12,584 bases of DNA from Leptospira_B sp964571605 (GTDB taxonomy: Bacteria; Spirochaetota; Leptospiria; Leptospirales; Leptospiraceae). Where the stretch lies: contig CAZNCS010000104.1 in NCBI GenBank assembly GCA_964571605.1, forward strand, positions 1-12,584, written 5' to 3'. Positions 7,438 through 12,584 of the stretch are shown one piece after another (positions within the stretch are counted from its first letter, which is position 1; every line of letters starts with the position of its first letter). The notes under the pieces were generated by a model. It saw only the letters and a program-made list of their open reading frames with translations. It was not told the origin of the DNA and did no database searches. Made by a program: the position numbers and the translations under genes.

Positions 7438-9900
7438 GTGGAACTTTTTGACGACCTAAGCGAAATCGAAGGACAGATCGTCCCGGTAGATTCCATCCTA
7501 CCTCCCGAATTATTTTTAATTCCGATCAAAACTCGTCCAGTATTTCCCGGGATCATCACTCCTTTGATCGTTCCTGGAGGGAAATTTGCCAGAGCAGTTG
7601 AAGAAACCTTAAAAGGGAATTCCTTTATCGGACTGGTTTTACTCAAGGACGAGGAGAATGAAAAAAAGACCGAAGAAAATATTTATACGTTCGGAGTAGT
7701 CGCTAAAATTCTTAAAAAAGTAAACCTTCCCGACGGAGCAGTGAATATTCTGATCAATACGGTTCGAAGATTTAAGATTGAATCCTTTTCCTCAGTAGAA
7801 CCTTTATTGATTGCAAAAGTAACTTATCCGGAGGAGGAACCTGGCGCGCCTAAAAATACGATCAAGGCGATGATGAGAACATTGCTTATCATGACCAGAG
7901 AACTGGCCCAGAATAACCCTCTTTTTACCGAAGAAATGAAACTCACGATGTTGAACGTGAACGAACCGGGGAAAATGGCGGATTTCGTATGCAGTATTTT
8001 GAATATAGAAAAAGAAGATTACCAATCCGTAATTGAATCGGTAAATCTGAAGGATAGGATCGAAAAAGTCCTACTCCACCTGAAAAAGGAAATCGATTTA
8101 GTCAGTCTGCAAAGGGAAATCCAGGAAAATATCCAGGATAAAATAGACAAACAGCAGAGGCAGTTTTTTCTCCGGGAACAATTGAAAGCCATTCAAACGG
8201 AACTTGGCCAAAAAGAAGGCAAGTACGAGAAAAAATACGAAAAATTTATCGAAAGGCTGAAAGCCATTCCTGCGGACCCCGAAGTTATAGAAGAAGTGGA
8301 AAGAGAGATGGATAAGTTTCTCTACACCGACCAGAATACGGCCGATTATAACGTTATCCGAAATTATTTGGACATTCTAGAGGGCCTTCCTTGGGAAACT
8401 GCTCCTGAAAGAGAAATCGATTTAGAAAAAGCCAAAAAAACTTTGGATCGAGATCATTACAAACTCGACGATGTCAAAGAAAGAATTTTGGAATTTTTGG
8501 CCGTTAAAAAATTGAAACCGACTGAAAAAGGTTCCATTCTTCTTTTGGTTGGACCTCCCGGGGTTGGAAAAACTTCGATCGCAAAATCGATTGCGGAAGC
8601 TATGGGCAGGAAATATTTCCGCTTTTCCGTTGGAGGAATGAGGGACGAAGCCGAGATCAAAGGCCACAGAAGAACTTATATAGGATCCATGCCCGGGAAA
8701 ATCATCACCGCATTACGAATCACAAAAGAGAAAGATCCTGTAATTCTGTTGGATGAGATCGATAAATTAGGTGTAGGAATGCAGGGAGATCCGTCTGCGG
8801 CGTTACTAGAAGTTCTGGATCCGGAACAGAATAAAACATTCAGAGATCATTATATGGATCTGCCCTTCGATCTTTCTTCCGTATTTTTTATTGCGACCGC
8901 GAACACGTTAGATTCCATCAGTCGGATCCTTTTGGATCGTATGGAAGTTATCAATCTTTCTGGCTATATCACCGACGAAAAAGTCCAAATTTTCACTAAG
9001 TATCTGTGGAAAAAAGTTTTAGAAAAGAACGGAGTCGATTCCTACGGACTCCAAATGGATAAAAAGGCAGTTATCTCGTTAATCGATCATTATTCCCGAG
9101 AATCGGGAGTGAGAGGATTGGAAAAACAGACGGACAAACTTGCAAGAAAAATTGCCTTGCATATCGTTAAAGGCGAATCTTATTCCAAAACGATCCAATC
9201 TACAGATCTTGAAAAATTATTAGGCGTTCCGAAATATGTGGACGATCGAATGATTAAACCGACCGTCCCTGGAACCGCTTTAGGTTTAGCTTGGACTTCT
9301 GTCGGAGGTGCAACATTACTTATCGAGGCTGTACTTATTAAAGGAAAAGGAGGCATTCTACTTACCGGTATGATCGGAAAAACGATGGAAGAGTCCTCCA
9401 GTATCGCTTTAAGTTATATTAAAAATTTCTTAGGTACGGAAGAACTTTTCACGGAAAAAACGATTCATTTGCACGTTCCGGACGGAGCCACTCCTAAGGA
9501 TGGGCCAAGTGCGGGGATTACTATGGCAACGGCAATTTTATCATTAGTCGTCGGGAAACGAATCAAACTCGGCTTCGGTATGACGGGAGAATTGACTTTA
9601 ACTGGAGAAGTTTTACCAATCGGCGGATTGCGGGAAAAAATCGTGGCCGCAAAACGAGTCGGAATTCATAAAATTATTTTCCCATCGGATAATCGACCTC
9701 AATTGGATGAGATTCCGGATTACGTTAAAAAAGGAATGGAATTTTTTCCCGTAAGCAAATACGAAGAAGTGGCTCGAATCCTATTCGAACCTAAATTGAT
9801 AGAAACGTATTTCAAACCTAGTGAATCGATTCCTACGGAATCTAAAAAGAATAAACCATCCGTAGCAAAGGGTAAAAAACCTTCCCCGAAAAAGAAGTAG
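7438..9900 (+). CDS. lon: ATP-dependent protease Lon
   Basis: An 820-residue LonA-type protease, full length for the family. An N-terminal substrate-recognition domain (about 25-220) begins LFLIPIKTRPVFPG; a long coiled-coil-rich linker follows (220-300). The AAA+ module has Walker A GPPGVGKTS (372-380), Walker B VILLDEID (435-442) and SGVRGLE (556-562). The C-terminal protease domain holds PKDGPSAG with catalytic Ser691 and GGLREK with catalytic Lys734; their 43-residue spacing equals that of the E. coli dyad. The protein ends in a lysine-rich tail (801-820) beyond the usual domain. Lon forms cytoplasmic hexamers that unfold and degrade damaged proteins and short-lived regulators. The start is GTG at 7438 with AGGAG 5 nt upstream (7428-7432). 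I see no CIRCE element and no convincing sigma-70 promoter in the 94 bp to the divergent pseudogene. The TA pair follows downstream. Confidence 0.97.
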   Translation: MELFDDLSEIEGQIVPVDSILPPELFLIPIKTRPVFPGIITPLIVPGGKFARAVEETLKGNSFIGLVLLKDEENEKKTEENIYTFGVVAKILKKVNLPDGAVNILINTVRRFKIESFSSVEPLLIAKVTYPEEEPGAPKNTIKAMMRTLLIMTRELAQNNPLFTEEMKLTMLNVNEPGKMADFVCSILNIEKEDYQSVIESVNLKDRIEKVLLHLKKEIDLVSLQREIQENIQDKIDKQQRQFFLREQLKAIQTELGQKEGKYEKKYEKFIERLKAIPADPEVIEEVEREMDKFLYTDQNTADYNVIRNYLDILEGLPWETAPEREIDLEKAKKTLDRDHYKLDDVKERILEFLAVKKLKPTEKGSILLLVGPPGVGKTSIAKSIAEAMGRKYFRFSVGGMRDEAEIKGHRRTYIGSMPGKIITALRITKEKDPVILLDEIDKLGVGMQGDPSAALLEVLDPEQNKTFRDHYMDLPFDLSSVFFIATANTLDSISRILLDRMEVINLSGYITDEKVQIFTKYLWKKVLEKNGVDSYGLQMDKKAVISLIDHYSRESGVRGLEKQTDKLARKIALHIVKGESYSKTIQSTDLEKLLGVPKYVDDRMIKPTVPGTALGLAWTSVGGATLLIEAVLIKGKGGILLTGMIGKTMEESSSIALSYIKNFLGTEELFTEKTIHLHVPDGATPKDGPSAGITMATAILSLVVGKRIKLGFGMTGELTLTGEVLPIGGLREKIVAAKRVGIHKIIFPSDNRPQLDEIPDYVKKGMEFFPVSKYEEVARILFEPKLIETYFKPSESIPTESKKNKPSVAKGKKPSPKKK

Positions 9901-9956
9901 TCGGTTCAAATAAAACGAATCTGGATTCCGGTTTATCCAAGACTGTTTGTAGTCCT

Positions 9957-9980
9957 AACATGATTCTATGTTTATTTTTT
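9957..9980 (+). terminator. Weak candidate terminator after lon
   Basis: AACAT (9957-9961) pairs with ATGTT (9968-9972) around a 6-nt loop, followed by TATTTTTT (9973-9980). The stem is short and A/T-rich, so it is weak. Two other small hairpins, TGGAT/ATCCA (9922-9939) and GACT/AGTC (9941-9954), precede it. The T-rich stretch also lies just upstream of the next promoter and could serve as an UP element. Confidence 0.3.
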
Positions 9981-9989
9981 AAAATAAAA

Positions 9990-10018
9990 TTGACTATAGT
10001 TATGACTATAGATATAAT
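9990..10018 (+). promoter_or_regulatory. Strong sigma-70-type promoter of the toxin-antitoxin operon, predicted leaderless
   Basis: TTGACT (9990-9995) and a perfect TATAAT (10013-10018) are separated by exactly 17 bp, with an A/T-rich UP-like tract upstream (9971-9989). Normal spacing places transcription start about 7 nt after the -10, at 10025, which is the A of the antitoxin ATG. No Shine-Dalgarno sequence is present, so the antitoxin mRNA is probably leaderless. Confidence 0.7.
9991..10011 (+). repeat. Direct repeat in the toxin-antitoxin promoter spacer, probable autoregulatory operator
   Basis: TGACTATAG occurs at 9991-9999 and again at 10003-10011, a 12-bp period that puts the copies nearly one helical turn apart. 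Each copy contains the self-complementary CTATAG, so the site can also be read as an inverted repeat. It fills the spacer between -35 and -10. Binding there by the antitoxin or the TA complex would block the promoter, as is usual for type II systems. Confidence 0.55.
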
Positions 10019-10024
10019 TTTATT

Positions 10025-10261
10025 ATGAAAGTTTCTAAGGGCGTTTTAAAGGCAAGAATGCTCGCGTATTTCCGGGATGTAGAAGCAACAGGTGAGGAGT
10101 TGATTGTTATGGACAATAAAACTCCAGTACTTCGGGTCTCCCGAATACAAACTGGTAAACCTTGGGCGGAAATATTTCCCAAAAGAGGCAAATTAAAACA
10201 TATACCCGAAAAATCTTTATTGGAACCGGAAACGGAAAGCTGGGGCGATTACAAACTTTGA
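10025..10261 (+). CDS. Type II antitoxin, Phd/YefM-like
   Basis: A 78-residue protein with the Phd/YefM plan. The N-terminal part resembles a DNA-binding fold with the family-like run FRDVEATGEELIVMDNKTPV (16-35) and a following strand. The acidic, aromatic C-terminal tail (about 55-78, including EPETESWGDY) would thread over the toxin. It should neutralise the PIN toxin encoded next and, with it, repress its own promoter at the repeated TGACTATAG. The ATG at 10025 falls on the predicted transcription start, consistent with a leaderless message. The stop overlaps the toxin start by 4 nt. Family assignment is from the N-terminal pattern; a different VapB-type antitoxin is possible, but the antitoxin role is well supported by context. 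Confidence 0.85.
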   Translation: MKVSKGVLKARMLAYFRDVEATGEELIVMDNKTPVLRVSRIQTGKPWAEIFPKRGKLKHIPEKSLLEPETESWGDYKL

Positions 10262-10644
10262 TTCTTTTGGATACGCATGTATTGCTTTGGTGGACTTTAT
10301 TTCCCGATCAGCTTTCGAGCAAAGCCATCAAAAAATTAGAATCCCATTCTCCGGAAGATATTCTTGTGAATTCTTTTTCTTTTTGGGAAATTGCCGTGAA
10401 ACTCCATAAGAAAAAGATGAATATAGGCTACTCGGCCGCCACATTTTCCGAGCTGGTTTCTTCTTCTGGAAATTTGAGAGTGATTGATACGAATTATAAA
10501 ATATTGATTCGTTCTGTAGGTTTGCCTTGGAAACATCCCGATCCAATCGATAGAATTTTAGTGGCGACTGCTCAGGAGTTCGGTGCTCAGTTTATTACTA
10601 AAGATGTTCAGATTAGAAAGTTCTTTTCTAAAACGATTTGGTAA
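10258..10644 (+). CDS. Type II toxin, VapC-like PIN-domain ribonuclease
   Basis: A PIN-domain protein of 128 residues, the typical VapC length, when started at TTG 10258. That codon shares the sequence TTGA with the antitoxin stop, the coupled arrangement common in TA operons. An in-frame ATG at 10162 would add 32 residues wholly inside the antitoxin gene and before the first PIN strand, so it is rejected. Acidic metal-binding residues are in place: Asp5 in LLDTHVLLW, Glu44 in SFWEIAVK, Asp95/Asp98 in HPDPIDRILVATA, and Asp116 in FITKD. It should be an Mg2+-dependent endoribonuclease; many VapC toxins cut initiator tRNA or rRNA, but the target cannot be read from sequence. No residue is missing, so the toxin is probably active. 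Translation is likely coupled to the antitoxin, with GGGG at 10242-10245 as a distant ribosome site. Confidence 0.9.
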   Translation: MILLDTHVLLWWTLFPDQLSSKAIKKLESHSPEDILVNSFSFWEIAVKLHKKKMNIGYSAATFSELVSSSGNLRVIDTNYKILIRSVGLPWKHPDPIDRILVATAQEFGAQFITKDVQIRKFFSKTIW

Positions 10645-10760
10645 TTCCCTCAACGCCTATACATAATCCGTCCATGGGGCGATATTCCGGCTCTTAATTA
10701 TCTACCCTAAAAGAATTTGCTTTTTATGCCTTCTCTCGGACCCTGTTCGAAGGAGACCAC

Positions 10761-11876
10761 ATGGGCGTACCTTTTATAGATATCAAACGATTCGAACCGG
10801 GATTACTGGATGCTTGGGAAGAAAAAGTCAAAACCCTGAGCAAGAACGCTTCCTTTATAGGTGGTGAGGAAGTTTCCTTATTGGAAAAAAATCTGGCCGA
10901 AGCAGCTGGAACGAAATATTCCATCGCCTGTGCGAACGGAACCGATGCATTACAATTAGCTTTACGTGCCTTGGGAGTCGGTAAAGAGGATAAGGTTCTT
11001 ATTCCGGATTCCACGTTTTGGGCAACCTTCGAGTCGGTTGTAAACGTAGGAGCGGATCCTGTAACAGTTGATACCAATCCAGACGATCTGCAAATGGATT
11101 TCGAAGAATTTAAAAAAGCTTTGGATGAAGTAAAACCGAAAGCAGCGATCATCGTTCATCTTTACGGATGGGGAAGTGCAAAATTAGAAGAGTATCGCAA
11201 ACTTTGTAAAGAAAAAGGCGTATATTTGCTCGAAGACGGAGCCCAATCTTTCGGGGTTGTTTATAAAGGGAAACCAATCTATCAGGAAGCTTTGATTACA
11301 ACGACTTCATTTTATCCTGCTAAAGTTTTGGGCGGAGCGGGAGATGGCGGGGCCGTTTTTACCAATGACGAAGAATTGGCTGCAAAGGTAAGAATGCTCG
11401 GTAACCACGGAAGAACTTCTCATTACGGTTATGGTGATGTAGGTTGGAATTCACGTATGGATACTCTCCAAGCTGCATTCTTAAATTTGAATATTCCATA
11501 TTTGAATGATAGAATTGTTTCCCGCAGAAAGGCAGCTGAAAAATATTACGAAGTACTTCCTAGTTTGGGAGTGAATGTCATCCATCCTCCTAAGGATTTT
11601 TTGGAAAATGGATATTGTAATGTTACTCTTTTTGATCCCGCGGAAAGACCTAAAATCCAGGAAGTTCTAAAAACCAAAGGAATCGGCTTTGGAGTTATTT
11701 ATCCGGGAGCGATGAGCGACCAACCGGGAGCCAAACCTTATATCAAAGGAAAATTTGGAAAAGAACATAGAACCGGTAGGATTTGCGAATCGATTTTAAA
11801 CTTTCCTCTTTTTCCATATATGACCGATGCTGAATTGGAAGAAGTGTTTAGCGCGATTAAAGAATACAAAAAATAA
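10761..11876 (+). CDS. DegT/DnrJ/EryC1/StrS-family PLP-dependent sugar aminotransferase
   Basis: A 371-residue full-length member of the family that aminates 3- or 4-keto nucleotide sugars using glutamate and pyridoxal phosphate. Seen in order are FIGGEEV (32-38), ANGTDALQLAL (58-68, phosphate binding), VHLYG (132-136), EDGAQSFG with Asp159 against the PLP ring nitrogen, SFYPAK with Schiff-base Lys188 followed by GGAGDGG, GNHGR (214-218) and the substrate-contact segment WNSRMDTLQAAFL (229-241). The ATG has AGGAG 5 nt upstream (10751-10755). The product would be an amino sugar for lipopolysaccharide O-antigen or glycoprotein decoration; which sugar cannot be told, and no other sugar gene is in view. 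A strong terminator follows, so it is probably the only or last gene of its transcript. I see no convincing promoter in the 116 bp upstream. Confidence 0.93.
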   Translation: MGVPFIDIKRFEPGLLDAWEEKVKTLSKNASFIGGEEVSLLEKNLAEAAGTKYSIACANGTDALQLALRALGVGKEDKVLIPDSTFWATFESVVNVGADPVTVDTNPDDLQMDFEEFKKALDEVKPKAAIIVHLYGWGSAKLEEYRKLCKEKGVYLLEDGAQSFGVVYKGKPIYQEALITTTSFYPAKVLGGAGDGGAVFTNDEELAAKVRMLGNHGRTSHYGYGDVGWNSRMDTLQAAFLNLNIPYLNDRIVSRRKAAEKYYEVLPSLGVNVIHPPKDFLENGYCNVTLFDPAERPKIQEVLKTKGIGFGVIYPGAMSDQPGAKPYIKGKFGKEHRTGRICESILNFPLFPYMTDAELEEVFSAIKEYKK

Positions 11877-11888
11877 GCCGTTATTTCG

Positions 11889-11916
11889 AGGAGGATCGGG
11901 GCCCGATCCTCCTTTT
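11889..11916 (+). terminator. Strong rho-independent terminator of the aminotransferase gene
   Basis: A perfect 10-bp stem pairs AGGAGGATCG (11889-11898) with CGATCCTCCT (11904-11913), with a 5-nt G/C loop. TTTT (11913-11916) follows and more T residues come shortly after. It starts 12 nt past the TAA stop. Confidence 0.9.
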
Positions 11917-12365
11917 ATCGATTTTTCAAATAAAAGTCCCTATTTGCGAAACTTGGTTTTGCATTATAACGTTCGTACAAAATAAACTTTTGCACAGTCT
12001 TTTGCCAATTCTACGCTTTTTCGTAATATTGAAAAATCTAAAACAGGCCAGTTTGGCATCCCACCCTTCACATTAAGTCGAAGTACCTATAACAAGTAGC
12101 AAAAAAGGGCGCCAAAACCGCTTGGGTTAGTAATATAACCGCATTATTAAAGAGTAAATTTCGGCAGAATAGACCCGTTCGCTTTCCTTCTAAGTTTAAC
12201 GAGAGTTCCTTTCTTTAATGTAAGATCCTAATTTTTCCATGCGTCTCTAGAGTAATAAATATCCTCTTTTTATCATTGTGAAATTATTTTTTTACAATTT
12301 TATACACGAGTTTGGGCCCTTATCCTTCGGTTCTAAACGGTGATAAAGATGGAGACCGGATAACA
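11917..12365. other. 449-bp region without an intact gene, upstream of the kinase-like gene
   Basis: No intact gene, tRNA or recognised RNA family is seen. The plus strand has a short inverted repeat GGTTA/TAACC (12125-12140) and a very A/T-rich tract at 12281-12305. TTGTGA (12276-12281) and TATACA (12301-12306) could form a poor promoter with a 19-bp spacer for the gene at 12366. The minus strand carries protein-like stretches in three frames, described separately. The region may be a decayed gene, a dispersed repeat, or leader and regulatory DNA. Confidence 0.4.
11964..12240 (-). pseudogene. Possible decayed small minus-strand gene (frame-broken)
   Basis: Three consecutive minus-strand pieces read like protein but lie in different frames. 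ATG at 12240 opens MEKLGSYIKER, ending at a stop at 12196. A second frame continues with KELSLNLEGKRTGLF to a stop near 12070. From GTG at 12071 a third frame runs 35 codons (GGMPNWPVLDFSILRKSV and on) to TAA at 11964. The first piece faintly resembles the opening of an XRE-type regulator; the rest does not. No clear ribosome site is present. The pieces could be chance, since A/T-rich spacer DNA gives such runs. Confidence 0.2.
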
Positions 12366-12584
12366 ATGATTGCTGGCTACGATATAAAAGAAGAAATTCA
12401 CCGAGGCGATAACGTATCGGTATTTCGCGGAAGTCGACAAGATACTTCCGATCCGATTGTAATTAAAATTCATTCCTGCGAATATCCGAGTTTTCAGGAT
12501 GTTTCCAAGTTTCGCAGAGAATATGAAATAGGGGCAGGTATTCGATCTTTCGGAGTAATTCGTTATTATTCCATAGAAAAATAT
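12366..12584 (+). CDS. Ser/Thr-protein-kinase-like N-terminus, probably of a large multidomain regulator (partial)
   Basis: Only the first 73 residues are visible before the window ends. The reading frame looks like the N-lobe of a eukaryotic-type kinase: a glycine-loop-like EEIHRGDNVSVFRG (9-22), the strand PIVIKI with Lys34 at the ATP-contact position, and FRREYEIG (49-56) with Glu52 or Glu54 as the helix-C glutamate. The glycine loop is degenerate: two of the three usual glycines are replaced. In Leptospira and relatives such N-termini often begin very long proteins that join a kinase domain, an AAA/TPR-like ATPase part, GAF and a histidine kinase or cyclase; this is inference here. The ATG at 12366 has GGAG 11 nt upstream (12351-12354), longer than ideal. 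An upstream ATG at 12349 is closed by a stop within five codons. Confidence 0.65.
   Translation, partial: MIAGYDIKEEIHRGDNVSVFRGSRQDTSDPIVIKIHSCEYPSFQDVSKFRREYEIGAGIRSFGVIRYYSIEKY

Noticed and set aside
7095..7646. Long minus-strand open frame of 183 codons across the oxidoreductase start and lon start
   Set aside because: Upstream of the MKAILF start it is antisense to lon with no homology; downstream it is the out-of-frame stub after the deletion. It is covered by the pseudogene.
8422..8667. Minus-strand open frames inside lon
   Set aside because: They mirror the Walker A and Walker B coding region of lon and have no independent support.
10162..10644. Toxin frame extended upstream to an ATG (160 residues)
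   Set aside because: The extra 32 residues lie wholly inside the antitoxin gene, are not PIN-like, and precede the first PIN beta strand, which starts at the TTG.
1..12584. CRISPR array, insertion sequence, tRNA or rRNA
   Set aside because: No regularly spaced repeats, transposase, terminal inverted repeats, cloverleaf or rRNA-like stretches were seen by eye on either strand.

Overview
The window most likely comes from a Leptospira species or a close spirochaete relative. This is inferred from AT-rich DNA (about 40% G+C by eye), spirochaete-style lipoprotein signal peptides, mixed ATG/GTG/TTG starts, and the gene types present: a membrane sensor, a large kinase-type regulator, a DegT sugar aminotransferase and Lon. 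No rRNA, tRNA, CRISPR array or insertion sequence was seen.

Layout. Bases 1-773 (minus) hold the N-terminal half of a membrane sensor with a four-helix periplasmic domain and a HAMP-like segment. A 327-bp divergent gap leads to an exported, cysteine-free protein of 496 residues that I do not recognise (1101-2591), followed by a hairpin terminator. A macro-domain protein (2799-3350) converges on two tandem minus-strand paralogues (3359-4870 and 4944-6377). Both are lipoproteins of the pectin acetylesterase/Notum alpha/beta-hydrolase family with an intact Ser-Asp-His set and eight matching cysteines. The upstream copy has a candidate promoter overlapped by a perfect 9-bp inverted repeat.

Next is a broken NADPH:quinone-oxidoreductase-like gene (6580-7343, minus) that has lost an internal block of the GroES-like domain and is frameshifted. 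It is divergent from an intact lon gene (7438-9900). A type II toxin-antitoxin pair follows lon: a Phd/YefM-like antitoxin (10025-10261) and a VapC-like PIN toxin (10258-10644) with a 4-bp TTGA overlap. The pair has a near-consensus promoter that should start transcription at the antitoxin ATG, giving a leaderless mRNA, and a direct repeat that looks like the autoregulatory operator.

A DegT/DnrJ/EryC1/StrS aminotransferase (10761-11876) ends in a strong terminator. About 450 bp without an intact gene follow, carrying protein-like but frame-broken minus-strand text. The window closes with the first 73 residues of a Ser/Thr-kinase-like protein (12366 onward).

The genes do not form one pathway. 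The linked sets are the two paralogous lipoprotein hydrolases, and the TA pair beside Lon, a protease known in other bacteria to degrade antitoxins. I found no clearly new multi-gene system. The best leads are the duplicated Notum-like lipoproteins and their operator, the leaderless TA operon beside lon, and the broken coding text upstream of the kinase-like gene.
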